Source: Allosaccharopolyspora coralli (GTDB taxonomy: Bacteria; Actinomycetota; Actinomycetes; Mycobacteriales; Pseudonocardiaceae). Taken from it: a stretch of DNA of 64,000 nucleotides. The notes below the pieces were generated by a model, which ran no database searches, had not been told where the DNA came from, and saw only the letters and a program-made list of their open reading frames with translations. The stretch lies in contig NZ_CP045929.1 of NCBI RefSeq assembly GCF_009664835.1, forward strand, positions 1,364,001-1,428,000. Reading direction: 5' to 3'. Below, in pieces: positions 1 to 8,089 of this stretch (its first letter is position 1; each line of letters begins with the position of its first letter). A program made the translations under genes and the position numbers.

Positions 1-237
1 GCCGAGCGCGCACTGTCCGTCGTGACCGAACTCGACCACTCCCACCACGGCACTGCGTTGTTGTGCACGCACGGAGGACTGATCACCTCGCTGACCGCGC
101 GGCTGCTGGACCTGCCCGTGCGACTGTGGCCGTCGATCGGCGGCGTCGGGAACTGTCACTGGGTGGTTCTCGTTCGCAGGGACCGGCACGATCACACGTG
201 GCGGCTGATGACCTACAACCACGGCGTCACGAACTGA
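1..237 (+). CDS. Histidine phosphatase (phosphoglycerate mutase-like) family protein, C-terminal part
   Basis: The reading frame is open from base 1, so the start lies outside the window and only the last 78 residues are visible. The segment LLCTHGGLIT carries the second catalytic histidine typical of the phosphoglycerate mutase-like phosphatases, followed by the short hydrophobic-rich C-terminal fold. The substrate cannot be told from this fragment; members act on phosphosugars, nucleotides or cofactors. It ends 51 bases before the degV-family gene on the same strand, so the two may share a transcript. In many actinobacteria a phosphatase of this family sits next to degV and comEA (recalled, not checked). 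Confidence 0.75.
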   Translation, partial: AERALSVVTELDHSHHGTALLCTHGGLITSLTARLLDLPVRLWPSIGGVGNCHWVVLVRRDRHDHTWRLMTYNHGVTN

Positions 238-288
238 CCGGCCCGACGTCGAACTGTCTTCTGCCCCGGCCGAGAAAGTGAGGTCCTC

Positions 289-1149
289 GTGCGCATCGCC
301 GTGGTCACCGACTCGACCGCCTATCTCCCCGGTGGGTACGCCGAGCGGTATTCGGTGCGGACGGTTCCGCTGCACGTCAGCGTGGACGGCGCCGAGACCG
401 TCGTGGAATCCGAATTCGGGCCCGACGACCTGACGTCCGCGTTTGCGAGCAAGCGGCGCGTCACGACGTCAGGGGCGACGTCGCAGGAACTCGCAACGGT
501 CTACCGGGACGCGCTGGATTCCGGCGCGGACGGTGTCGTGTCGGTGCATCTGTCCCGTCAGCTCTCCGCCACGTGGGACGCGGCACGCCTCGCCGCGTCC
601 GATGTCGACCCGGACCGGGTCCATGTCGTGGATTCCCGATCCACCGGAATGGGGCTCGGCTTCGCGGTGTTGGCCGCTGCCGAACGCGCCCTCGCCGGTG
701 CCGGGCTCGCGGAGGTCGAGGCGAGCGCGGTGGCCACCGCCGAACGCACGACCACGATGTTCTCGGTGCCGACGTTGGATTACCTGCGTCGGGGCGGGCG
801 CATCGGCACCGCCGCGGCCGTGCTCGGGACAGCACTGGCCATCAAACCGCTCCTGCACGTCCACGACGGCAAGATCGAAGCGCTCGAGAAGGTGCGCACG
901 ACCGGACGCGCGATGTCGCGACTGTTGGAGATCTCGGTGCGGTCGGTCGGCTCGGAACCGGTGTCGATCGCAGTACATCACCTCGCCGCCCCGGAACGCG
1001 CCGAGCAACTCGGGGAGCAGATCCGGCGCCGGTTGCCGGACTGCCGGGACTGTGTGATCTCCGAGGTCGGAGCGGTCATCGGCGCCCACATCGGGCCGGG
1101 GGCGGTCGGTGTCGTCCTGCTTTCCGGTGGTTGGCGACCGGACGCGTGA
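289..1149 (+). CDS. DegV family fatty-acid-binding protein
   Basis: This 286-residue protein is full length for the DegV family, which binds a fatty acid and, in some species, serves as the FakB carrier that presents it to the FakA kinase. The N-terminus IAVVTDSTAYLP and the TSGAT motif near residue 60 are the family signatures around the lipid head-group pocket, and the segment LDYLRRGGRIG is the conserved central helix. The GTG start at 289 is supported by an AGTGAGG ribosome site 5-11 bases upstream. No kinase partner (FakA/DhaK2-like) is in the window. Function in lipid binding is by family, not shown here. Confidence 0.88.
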   Translation: MRIAVVTDSTAYLPGGYAERYSVRTVPLHVSVDGAETVVESEFGPDDLTSAFASKRRVTTSGATSQELATVYRDALDSGADGVVSVHLSRQLSATWDAARLAASDVDPDRVHVVDSRSTGMGLGFAVLAAAERALAGAGLAEVEASAVATAERTTTMFSVPTLDYLRRGGRIGTAAAVLGTALAIKPLLHVHDGKIEALEKVRTTGRAMSRLLEISVRSVGSEPVSIAVHHLAAPERAEQLGEQIRRRLPDCRDCVISEVGAVIGAHIGPGAVGVVLLSGGWRPDA

Positions 1150-1161
1150 GTCGCCGTGGCG

Positions 1162-1199
1162 AATAATCGGTGGGGCGACCGTCGCGGGGGCGCTAGTGT
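1162..1199 (+). promoter_or_regulatory. Putative WhiB7-type promoter of the erm leader
   Basis: An AT-rich block (AATAAT, 1162-1167) lies three bases upstream of a possible -35 hexamer (1171-1176). It is followed 17 bases later by a TAGTGT -10 element (1194-1199). An AT-rich motif just upstream of a weak -35 is the hallmark of promoters activated by WhiB7, the antibiotic-responsive regulator of actinobacteria. The -10 sits 7 bases before the leader ATG, so the transcript would be leaderless. The assignment is inference from architecture; the -35 itself is a poor match. Confidence 0.45.
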
Positions 1200-1206
1200 G
1201 TCGCGC

Positions 1207-1251
1207 ATGGGTGCTTGTTTCTTCGTTGCCGTGAGGCTGCGCCGCGTCTGA
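1207..1251 (+). CDS. Putative Erm leader peptide (macrolide-sensing uORF)
   Basis: A 14-codon ORF, MGACFFVAVRLRRV, starts at an ATG 7 bases after a TAGTGT -10 element and stops 107 bases before the chosen erm start. The R10-L11-R12 triplet is a +X+ motif, the class of nascent-chain sequence at which macrolide-bound ribosomes stall. RLR leaders are known upstream of ermD-type genes. Stalling there could alter folding of the downstream RNA, which contains a hairpin that masks the erm ribosome site (1329-1352). The coding status of such a short ORF is inferred from position and motif only. Confidence 0.55.
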   Translation: MGACFFVAVRLRRV

Positions 1252-1328
1252 CGGCGGGCTGACTTCTTTCGGACAGCTTCAGCTTCGCCGTGTCGGGTCC
1301 TGTGCCGGTGCGGCGATGCATGCCGCCC

Positions 1329-1352
1329 GGCTCCCTTCGAATGTCGCGGAGC
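1329..1352 (+). promoter_or_regulatory. Hairpin sequestering the erm ribosome-binding site
   Basis: GGCTCC (1329-1334) can pair with GGAGCT (1348-1353, last pair G-U), and GGAG is the best Shine-Dalgarno sequence for the ATG at 1359. The 13-base loop contains another in-frame ATG (1341). Such a structure would keep erm translation low until rearranged, as in classical translational attenuation of erm genes. Only complementarity is seen; no folding was computed. Confidence 0.4.
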
Positions 1353-1358
1353 TCACCC

Positions 1359-2207
1359 ATGCCTGCCTCGATGCCGGGCGGTCGAGAAGAACTCGGCCAG
1401 AACTTCCTCGTTTCCTCCCGCGTGATCGGCACGATCGTTGATCTCGTGGCGCGCACGGCCGGTCCTGTCGTCGAACTCGGTGCCGGCGACGGCGCGGTCA
1501 CGCTACCGTTGAGCAGGGGCGGACGCTCGGTCACCGCGGTCGAGATCGATCCGCGCCGCGTGCGACGCCTCCGGCGTACCGTCCCTGAGCACGTCGCGAT
1601 CGTGCAGCAGGACATGCTGCGGTACCGCCCACCTCGACACCCGCACGTGCTCGTGGCGAACCTGCCGTTCCACCTGACCACCTCAGTGTTGCGCCGCGTG
1701 TTGGCCCAGGAGCACTGGACCGACGCGGTGCTGCTCGTGCAGTGGGAAGTCGCCCGTCGGCGAGCGGGAGTGGGCGGGGCGAGCCTGATGACCGCGAGCT
1801 GGTGGCCCTGGTACGAGTTCGCGGTGGTCACCCGCGTGCCTGCCGAAGCGTTTCGGCCGGTCCCGTCGGTCGACGGCGGCCTGCTCACGGTCACGCGCAG
1901 GAAGACGCCGCTGGTCGTGGACCGGGTGGGCTACCAACGGTTCGTCCGGGACGTGTTCACCGGTCGGGGTAGGGGTGTCTCCGAGGTCGTGACGAGAACC
2001 GGGTGGGTGTCACGACCGTCGATGCGGGCATGGATGGGAGCTCGTGGGCTGCGGTCGACGATGCTCCCGAAAGACCTCACCGCCGAGCACTGGGCGTCTC
2101 TGTGGGCACTCGCGACCGAAGATGCGTTATCGGTTCGTCACCTTCGGTTCGAACAGCATCCGGATTCGCACGTGAATTCACCCCGAAAGCGTGGACGTTC
2201 GCGCTGA
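1359..2207 (+). CDS. erm: 23S rRNA adenine N6-methyltransferase (Erm family)
   Basis: The protein dimethylates or monomethylates A2058 of 23S rRNA and so confers macrolide-lincosamide-streptogramin B resistance, by family. It starts with the Erm-type ELGQNFL segment. Next come the SAM-binding motif VVELGAGDGAVT, the acidic EIDPRRV loop, the QQDML motif and the catalytic NLPFHLTT motif, all in the expected order. About 282 residues match the actinobacterial Erm size. The frame is open to a GTG at 1290, but the ATG at 1359 has a GGAG site at 8-base spacing and leaves a normal N-terminus, so it is preferred. An intrinsic housekeeping KsgA paralogue is excluded by the Erm-like N-terminus and by the leader architecture. 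Macrolide phenotype is inferred. Confidence 0.88.
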   Translation: MPASMPGGREELGQNFLVSSRVIGTIVDLVARTAGPVVELGAGDGAVTLPLSRGGRSVTAVEIDPRRVRRLRRTVPEHVAIVQQDMLRYRPPRHPHVLVANLPFHLTTSVLRRVLAQEHWTDAVLLVQWEVARRRAGVGGASLMTASWWPWYEFAVVTRVPAEAFRPVPSVDGGLLTVTRRKTPLVVDRVGYQRFVRDVFTGRGRGVSEVVTRTGWVSRPSMRAWMGARGLRSTMLPKDLTAEHWASLWALATEDALSVRHLRFEQHPDSHVNSPRKRGRSR

Positions 2208-2289
2208 ACTGTCCACAGCATCGCGAGTTGTCCACAGATGACGAAATCGGTGCTGCGTCGCGAGATCGGACGTGGCTAGCGTCGACGTC

Positions 2290-3096
2290 ATGTCTCCGAC
2301 GACCGAATTTCCCACTGTGACGGCGAATTCACGTTCTCGAGGTGCGTCGCCGGACCCGCGGGTGGCGGAGGGTGATTCGCCGTACGAGCGTCTTCGTGCG
2401 TTGATGAAGGACCCACCGACACGGTCGGAATCCACGGCAGCGCCGACATCAGGACGCATGGCGCGCTGGGCCGAACGGTGGGTGCCGTCGTCACTCCGGG
2501 AGTCCAGAATGGACGTTGGCCGTACCGGTGCGGTGGGTCTGGTGCTCGCGGCACTGCTGATCGTGGGGTTCGTGGCCTTCGGGGTGTGGCGTGAACAGCC
2601 TCGTGCCGTTCCTCCACCACCGCCTCCACCGAGCCCGTCGCCTGTCGCCGCCGCCCCACCACCGGATCTCGTCGTCAGTGTGGTCGGCAAGGTCAACGAG
2701 CCCGGGCTCGTCACGGTCCGACCCGGCGAGCGGGTCGCCGACGTGCTGGAAGCGGCCGGTGGGGCGAAGGCAGGGACCGATGTCTCTGCCTTGAACCTCG
2801 CTCGGAAAGTGGCGGACGGTGAGCAGATCTACGTCGCGGTGCCAGTACCGCCCGGCGCGGCGGAACCACCGACGAGCCAGGGCAGCGATGCGAGCGAGGA
2901 CGAGGACGTCATCGACCTCAACACCGCCGGCACCGGCGAGTTGGAAGAGTTGCCTGGAGTCGGAGAGGTGACGGCCGAGCGGATCGTGCAGTGGCGTGAC
3001 GAGAACGGCCCGTTCACCTCCGTTGAGCAGTTACGGGAAGTCGACGGGATCGGGGAGGCGAGGTTCGGCCGATTACGTGATCTGGTCCGGGTATGA
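2290..3096 (+). CDS. comEA: ComEA-family helix-hairpin-helix DNA-binding protein
   Basis: A single membrane helix near residues 82-100 (GLVLAALLIVGFVAFGVW) is followed by a proline-rich linker. Then comes an SLBB/SOUS-type domain (VVGKVNEPGLVTVRPGERV) and a C-terminal pair of helix-hairpin-helix motifs (VIDLNTAGTGELEELPGVG). This is the standard ComEA plan for an extracytoplasmic DNA receptor in competence. The ATG at 2290 is chosen because TAGCGT (2277-2282) lies 7 bases upstream, giving a leaderless start; an in-frame GTG at 2272 overlaps that promoter. The stop overlaps the comEC start by four bases, indicating translational coupling. Whether the host is naturally competent cannot be told. 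Confidence 0.92.
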   Translation: MSPTTEFPTVTANSRSRGASPDPRVAEGDSPYERLRALMKDPPTRSESTAAPTSGRMARWAERWVPSSLRESRMDVGRTGAVGLVLAALLIVGFVAFGVWREQPRAVPPPPPPPSPSPVAAAPPPDLVVSVVGKVNEPGLVTVRPGERVADVLEAAGGAKAGTDVSALNLARKVADGEQIYVAVPVPPGAAEPPTSQGSDASEDEDVIDLNTAGTGELEELPGVGEVTAERIVQWRDENGPFTSVEQLREVDGIGEARFGRLRDLVRV

Positions 3097-5471
3097 CACC
3101 GGTGTCCACGGCGTCGTGGGTCAGCGGGCCCGGCCGCGAACGGATTCTCGACCTCAGGCTCGCTCCTGCCGCCGTCGCGGTGTGGGCGACCACGGTGGTG
3201 GGAGTCCACAGTGGTTCCGGACCGCTCGCGGTGGTCGCTTCGGTAGCGGCACTGGCAGCGGCGATCGTCGCGGTGACAGGACCGAAGCGGTGGAGGATCA
3301 TCGGAACCACCGTGTTCGCCCTCGTGGCGGTCGCAGCCGCCGGATTGGGGATTCGCGCCCACTACGTCGAACAACACCCGTTGCACGAGGTCGCCCAGCG
3401 CGGTGGGGCCGCGACGGTTCACGTGGAGTTGTCCGACCGGCCGAGACAGCTGTCCGGCCCCTCGTACGGCGGCAGACGGCCCGGACAGACGGCGCTGGTG
3501 CGAGCGGATCTGCTGTCGCTGAGTAGCGGTGCACGAGATGTCCGGCTCGGCGGCGAGGTACTGCTACTCGTTCCGACCGAGCATTGGGGCGAGTTGATCA
3601 TCGGGAACCGTGCGACGACGACCGCGAAGGTCCTCCCGTCGCGAAGTGGCGACACCGTGGTGGCAGTGCTGCGGGCGTCCGGCGCGCCACGCGAACTCGG
3701 CGAACCGACGGCGGTGCCCCGTGCGGCCGAGAACCTCCGTGCGGGACTGCGGCAAGCATCGGTCGCGGTACTCGGTGAGCGCGCAGCGGGACTTCTGCCC
3801 GGACTGGTCGTCGGCGACACGTCACTGATCCCGGCGCGCGTGGTCGAGGAGTTCCGGACCGCCGGACTGGCTCACCTCACGGCCGTCTCCGGAGCGAACC
3901 TCGCCATCGTGAGTGGAGCTGTTCTCCTGCTGCTGCGGGGAATTGGGGCGGGCCCGGTGCTCGCGGCGTTCGGCGCCGGTGTCGCGTTGGCCGGGTTCGT
4001 GGTTCTCGCCGGGCCGGAACCGAGCGTGCAGCGGGCGGCCGCTATGGGGGCGATCGCGCTGTACGCGCTCGCTGCCGGGCGCCCGCGCGCAGCACTGCCC
4101 GCGCTGTCGGCGGCCGTGATCGGCCTTCTGTTGTGGGAGCCGGAACTGGCCACTTCCGCTGGGTTCGCCCTGTCCGTTGCGGCCACGGCAGGACTTGTCG
4201 TCCTGGCGCCACAGTGGGCGGCGGCGTTGCACCGGCGCGGCGTGCCGATCGGGCTTGCCGAGGCGTTGGCGGTGCCGACGGCCGCGCACCTCGTGACCGC
4301 TCCGATCGTCGCGGCGATCTCCGGTGAGGTCAGCGCCGTCGCGATCATCGCCAACCTGCTGGTCGGCCCCGTCGTCGCACCGGCGACCGTTTTCGGCGTG
4401 ATGGCGACTGTCGTCGCACCTGTGTGGGAAGGAGGCGCTCAGTTCCTGATCGTGCTCGCCATGCCCGAGCTGCAGTGGTTACTCGGGGTCGCGAGTACTG
4501 CGGCGAGCGTTCCGGGAGCGTCGTGGGAGTGGCCGTCCGGCGTCGGGGGCGGGCTCGCGTTGGCCGGTCTCGTGTTCGTGGCGGCAGTGATGCTGCGGTG
4601 GCCCCGGTTCCGGTGGACCGTGGTGGCGCTGGTCCTGGTGGCCGTGGTCGTGATGCTACCGGTGCGCACCATAGCACCGGGCTGGCCGCCCGCGGAGTGG
4701 AGCGTCGTCGCCTGCGACGTCGGCCAGGGTGACGGGCTGGTCCTCGCAACGGGCACGCCCGGTGAGGCCGTCGTCGTCGACACCGGTCCGGCCCCGGAAC
4801 CGATGAGGGATTGTCTGCACCGGCTCGGCGTGAAGTCGGTGCCCTTGGTGGTGCTGACGCACTTGCACGCCGACCACGTGGGCGGGCTCAGCGGGGTCTT
4901 CGAGCACGCGGCGGTGGCGGCAGTCGGCGTCGGGCCGCTGCGCGAACCCCGCTGGGCGATGACCGAGGTCGACCGCGAGGTTGCCGCGACAGGCGCACAC
5001 GTACTCGACCTCACAGCCGGACACCGGATGCGCTGGAACGCGTTGACGCTGGACGTGATCGGTCCGGTCGGTGCTGCGGCTCGGTCGGCTGGCGAGGAAG
5101 AAGCCAACGACTCCTCGCTCGTGCTCATGGCCACGACGCCCGCCGGCCGAATACTGCTGACCGGAGACGTCGAACTTCCCGCGCAGTCGAGCCTTCTGTC
5201 CTCCACAGTGGACCTGCGGGCCGATGTTCTCAAGGTTCCGCACCACGGATCTCGGTACACATCCCCGGATTTCCTCGAGGCGGTGGGAGCGCGGATCGGA
5301 CTGGTCAGCGTCGGGGACGACAACAGCTACGGACACCCGAGCCCGATCGTGACCGGGGCGCTGACCCGGTCGGGAAGCCGCGTGCTGCGCACCGACCAGG
5401 AAGGAGACATCGCGATACTGCCCGGTCCGCGACACGTGAGCCGAGGTGATCCGATACGTGCCGAAGACTGA
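3093..5471 (+). CDS. comEC: ComEC/Rec2 family DNA-uptake channel protein
   Basis: At 792 residues this has the full ComEC architecture. An N-terminal soluble insert (about 20-190) follows the first hydrophobic segments. A long multi-helix Competence domain (about 220-490) contains the AHLTAVSGANLAI segment. A C-terminal metallo-beta-lactamase-like domain (about 530-780) has THLHADHVGG and PHHGSRY metal-site motifs. The protein forms the inner-membrane channel for single-stranded DNA in transformable bacteria, and the C-terminal domain is thought to act as a nuclease. It overlaps comEA by ATGA. Gene order comEA-comEC-holA is widespread in actinobacteria; here thrC on the other strand separates comEC from holA. 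Confidence 0.94.
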   Translation: MTPVSTASWVSGPGRERILDLRLAPAAVAVWATTVVGVHSGSGPLAVVASVAALAAAIVAVTGPKRWRIIGTTVFALVAVAAAGLGIRAHYVEQHPLHEVAQRGGAATVHVELSDRPRQLSGPSYGGRRPGQTALVRADLLSLSSGARDVRLGGEVLLLVPTEHWGELIIGNRATTTAKVLPSRSGDTVVAVLRASGAPRELGEPTAVPRAAENLRAGLRQASVAVLGERAAGLLPGLVVGDTSLIPARVVEEFRTAGLAHLTAVSGANLAIVSGAVLLLLRGIGAGPVLAAFGAGVALAGFVVLAGPEPSVQRAAAMGAIALYALAAGRPRAALPALSAAVIGLLLWEPELATSAGFALSVAATAGLVVLAPQWAAALHRRGVPIGLAEALAVPTAAHLVTAPIVAAISGEVSAVAIIANLLVGPVVAPATVFGVMATVVAPVWEGGAQFLIVLAMPELQWLLGVASTAASVPGASWEWPSGVGGGLALAGLVFVAAVMLRWPRFRWTVVALVLVAVVVMLPVRTIAPGWPPAEWSVVACDVGQGDGLVLATGTPGEAVVVDTGPAPEPMRDCLHRLGVKSVPLVVLTHLHADHVGGLSGVFEHAAVAAVGVGPLREPRWAMTEVDREVAATGAHVLDLTAGHRMRWNALTLDVIGPVGAAARSAGEEEANDSSLVLMATTPAGRILLTGDVELPAQSSLLSSTVDLRADVLKVPHHGSRYTSPDFLEAVGARIGLVSVGDDNSYGHPSPIVTGALTRSGSRVLRTDQEGDIAILPGPRHVSRGDPIRAED

Positions 5472-5515
5472 CCGGACGACACCAGGGGCTCACCGTCCCG
5501 CGCCGCCCGGTCAGT
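5467..5515. terminator. Inverted repeat between convergent comEC and thrC
   Basis: ACTGACCGG (5467-5475), which spans the comEC stop, pairs with CCGGTCAGT (5507-5515), 7 bases beyond the thrC stop. The nine-base stem encloses about 31 bases. There is no U-tract, as is common in actinobacterial terminators. It could serve both converging transcripts; the large loop makes this tentative. Confidence 0.4.
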
Positions 5516-5521
5516 GACGAG

Positions 5522-6787
5522 TCACTTGCCGAGCGCCTCGCTGACCGCGTCCGTCGTCGGCTTGACGGTGGCCTTCGGGCCGACGTGGTCCTGCACCGCG
5601 TCCAGAGTCTTGAGCCCATCGCCGGTGATCATGAGCACGGTCTCGGCGTCCGGGTCGAGCTGGCCGGTGTCGATGAGCTTCTTGGCGTTCGCCACCGTCA
5701 CACCGCCCGCCGTCTCGGCGAAGATCCCCTCGGTGCGCGCCAACAGCCGGATGCCGTCGACGACCTCCTCGTCGGTCACGTCCTCGATCGCGCCGCCCGT
5801 GCGGCGCACGGTGTCGAGCACGTAGGGCCCGTCGGCGGGAGCGCCGATCGCCAGCGACCGGGCGATGGTGTCCGGGCGGACCGGCTGGATCATGTCGCGG
5901 CCGTTCTTGAACGCCTCCGCGACGGGGGAGCAGCCGTTCGCCTGCGCACCGAAGATCTTGTACGGGCTGCCCTCGACGAGGCCGGTCCGGGTGAGCTCGT
6001 TGAACCCCTTGTCGATCTTGGTGAGCTGGGAGCCGGAGGCGATCGGCACGACCACCTGCTCGGGCAGCCGCCAGCCCAGCTGTTCGGCCGTCTCGAACGC
6101 GAGCGTCTTCGAGCCCTCCGAATAGTACGGGCGCACGTTGACGTTCACGAATGCCCAGTCCTCGTGCTCTCCGGCGAGTTCGGTGGCGAGACGGTTGACG
6201 TCGTCGTAGTTGCCGTCGACCGCGAGCAGCGATCCGTCGTAGACCGCGCTCATGAGCACCTTCGCCCGCTCCAGGCTCGACGGGACCAGCACGACAGAGT
6301 CCCAGCCCGCGCGGGCGGCGGCAGCGGCGACGGCGTTTGCCAGGTTGCCGGTCGAAGGGCAGGCGAGGACCTTGAACCCGAACTCACGGGCCGCCGCCAG
6401 CGCGACCGCCACGACCCGGTCCTTGAAGGAGTGGGTGGGGTTGCCGGTGTCGTCCTTCAACCAGATCCGCTTGACGCCGAGCGCCTTCGCGAGGTTGTCG
6501 GCACGCACCAGCCTCGTACAGCCGGGGTCGGTGTTCGGGTGCTGCTCGACGTTCGACGGCACTGGCAGCAGGTGCTTGTAGCGCCAGATGGAGCGCGGGC
6601 CCGCCTCGATGTCCTCACGGCGAATCTTGCCGAAGTCGTAAGCGACTTCCAGCGGAGAGAAGTCCTCGAGCGAGACGAACTCCGGAGCCAGCGGCTGGCG
6701 GTGCCCTTCTTCCTTCGACACCAGTTCGACGGCCGGTCCGAGATCATAGGGCGCCGTCGTGGTCGTGGTCTGGGCGGCAGCGGTCAT
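5522..6787 (-). CDS. thrC: Threonine synthase
   Basis: This PLP enzyme converts O-phosphohomoserine to threonine. The cofactor lysine is K122 in HSFKDR, and the phosphate cup ACPSTGNLANA follows; the 421-residue length is normal for the actinobacterial class. The frame extends to an ATG at 6808, but that codon is the 3' strand of the riboswitch P1 helix. The ATG at 6787 has GGAAAGGAA upstream and is the true start by this reasoning. It stands alone between comEC and holA, without hom or thrB, and is preceded by a SAM-I aptamer, so its expression is expected to respond to S-adenosylmethionine. Confidence 0.95.
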   Translation of the reverse strand: MTAAAQTTTTTAPYDLGPAVELVSKEEGHRQPLAPEFVSLEDFSPLEVAYDFGKIRREDIEAGPRSIWRYKHLLPVPSNVEQHPNTDPGCTRLVRADNLAKALGVKRIWLKDDTGNPTHSFKDRVVAVALAAAREFGFKVLACPSTGNLANAVAAAAARAGWDSVVLVPSSLERAKVLMSAVYDGSLLAVDGNYDDVNRLATELAGEHEDWAFVNVNVRPYYSEGSKTLAFETAEQLGWRLPEQVVVPIASGSQLTKIDKGFNELTRTGLVEGSPYKIFGAQANGCSPVAEAFKNGRDMIQPVRPDTIARSLAIGAPADGPYVLDTVRRTGGAIEDVTDEEVVDGIRLLARTEGIFAETAGGVTVANAKKLIDTGQLDPDAETVLMITGDGLKTLDAVQDHVGPKATVKPTTDAVSEALGK

Positions 6788-6803
6788 CGCGAGGTTCCTT
6801 TCC

Positions 6804-6933
6804 CTCATCTGTCCCGCGGACGGGTCGGACTTGGCACCTGCGTGGCCGGTCGACCTCGCGAAAGTGATCGCGACGGACCGACACCGGTTGCCGGGGCTTC
6901 AACGGGCCGTTCCCTCTGCCCCTCTGGATGAGC
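6804..6933 (-). promoter_or_regulatory. SAM-I (S-box) riboswitch upstream of thrC
   Basis: Read on the minus strand from 6933, the sequence follows the S-box consensus closely. There is CTCATC (P1 5' strand), then CAGAGGGGCAGAGGGAACGG, then GAAGCCCCGGCAACC, a P3 helix GTCGGTC/GACCGGC, GGTGCCAAGTCC, a P4 stem GTCC/GGAC, and AGATGAG closing P1. Only 16 bases separate P1 from the thrC ATG, so control is likely at translation initiation rather than termination. The P3-arm segment TCGCGAGGT (complement of 6853-6861) is exactly complementary over nine bases to ACCTCGCGA at the thrC start (complement of 6787-6795), which offers a mutually exclusive fold. Confidence 0.93.
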
Positions 6934-7041
6934 TTTTCTGCTGTGCCCGTGACGCTACGGGATGAGCGCGCGCTGATTCCACTGGGCTTCCAGCATCCGG
7001 GAGTGCACCGCGCTGTCACAGGCGCGTGGGAGCATCGGAGC

Positions 7042-8025
7042 ATGAGCGCACCGTCCGTCGTTCCCGATCCAGTTCACCTGGTCGTGGGAGACGAGGAACT
7101 GCTGGTCGAGCGGGCAGTGTGGAATGCCGTCGGCGAGGCTCGTGCCGCGGACCCGGCCGCGGAACTGCGACGCGTGAAGGTGAGTGACCTCACCCCGCCG
7201 GAACTCGACGAAATGCTCAGCCCGTCGCTGTTCGCCGAGGGTCGGGTCGTCGCGCTCGACGCCGCGCAGGACGCGGGCAAGGAGATCGCAGAGGCAGTGC
7301 TCGCGCACGCGAAGCACCCGGCGGACGGAGTCGTTCTCGTCGTCGTCCACAGCGGTGGAGGACGCGGCAAGAACGCGAAGGAGCTACCCGACGCGCTCCG
7401 CACACTCGGCGCGCGGGTCACCGAGTGCAAGAAGATCACCAAACCGGCCGACCGGGAAGCGTTCGTGCGCTCCGAGGTCAAGCGCGCCGGTGGCCGTATC
7501 GACGCGGCCGGCGTGGCGGCGTTGCTCGAGACCGTCGGCTCCGACCTGCGGGAACTGTCGTCGTCGGCGTCCCAGCTGGTCGCCGACACCGGTGGCGCCG
7601 TCGACGCCGAAGCGGTCCGTCGCTATCACCGTGGTCGCGCCGAAGTGACCGGCTTCGTCGTCGCAGAGAAGGCCGCCACAGGCGACCGTGCGGGCGCGCT
7701 GGAGGCACTGCGCTGGGCGCTGCAGCTCGGGGTGCCGCACGTGTTGATCGCCGACGCACTCGCCGACTCGGTGCGCACCATCGGTCGGGTCGCAGCGCAT
7801 GGCCGCGCAGACCCGTTCCGGCTGGCCAGTGAGCTGAGCATGCCGCCGTGGAAGGTGAAGAAAGCCCTGGCCCAGTCGCGCGGGTGGAACAGCGCCGCGA
7901 TCGCGGACGCGTTGCAGCTCGTCGCGAGTGTCAACGCCGACGTCAAAGGCGTGGCGGCCGACGCCGACTACGCGTTGGAACGGACGGTGCTGCAACTCGT
8001 GGCGCTGCACGGCTCACAGCGCTGA
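7042..8025 (+). CDS. holA: DNA polymerase III subunit delta
   Basis: The delta subunit opens the sliding clamp as part of the clamp-loader complex. The 327-residue protein begins PVHLVVGDEELLVERAV, the typical N-terminal segment of actinobacterial HolA, and lacks an intact Walker motif, as expected for delta. The ATG at 7042 is preferred; the open frame reaching back to 6928 would run into the thrC riboswitch and promoter region and adds non-homologous residues. The Shine-Dalgarno candidate GGAG is very close to the ATG. It converges with rpsT across a strong hairpin. Confidence 0.9.
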   Translation: MSAPSVVPDPVHLVVGDEELLVERAVWNAVGEARAADPAAELRRVKVSDLTPPELDEMLSPSLFAEGRVVALDAAQDAGKEIAEAVLAHAKHPADGVVLVVVHSGGGRGKNAKELPDALRTLGARVTECKKITKPADREAFVRSEVKRAGGRIDAAGVAALLETVGSDLRELSSSASQLVADTGGAVDAEAVRRYHRGRAEVTGFVVAEKAATGDRAGALEALRWALQLGVPHVLIADALADSVRTIGRVAAHGRADPFRLASELSMPPWKVKKALAQSRGWNSAAIADALQLVASVNADVKGVAADADYALERTVLQLVALHGSQR

Positions 8026-8043
8026 CCGTCCGGGCCAGACACA

Positions 8044-8075
8044 CGAAGGCCCGGTCCGCTCGGACCGGGCCTTCG
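8044..8075. terminator. Bidirectional hairpin terminator between holA and rpsT
   Basis: A perfect 15-bp inverted repeat with a 2-base loop: CGAAGGCCCGGTCCG, CT, CGGACCGGGCCTTCG. It lies between the converging ends of holA (8025) and rpsT (8090) and can act on both strands. No U-run follows, which is usual in high-GC genomes. Confidence 0.85.
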
Positions 8076-8089
8076 AACGATCACGCGGA

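Noticed and set aside
6788-6808. Upstream ATG at 6808 as thrC start
   Set aside because: It lies in the 3' strand of riboswitch helix P1 and upstream of the ribosome site.
6928-7041. N-terminal extension of holA
   Set aside because: The extra residues have no HolA character and overlap the riboswitch/promoter region of thrC.
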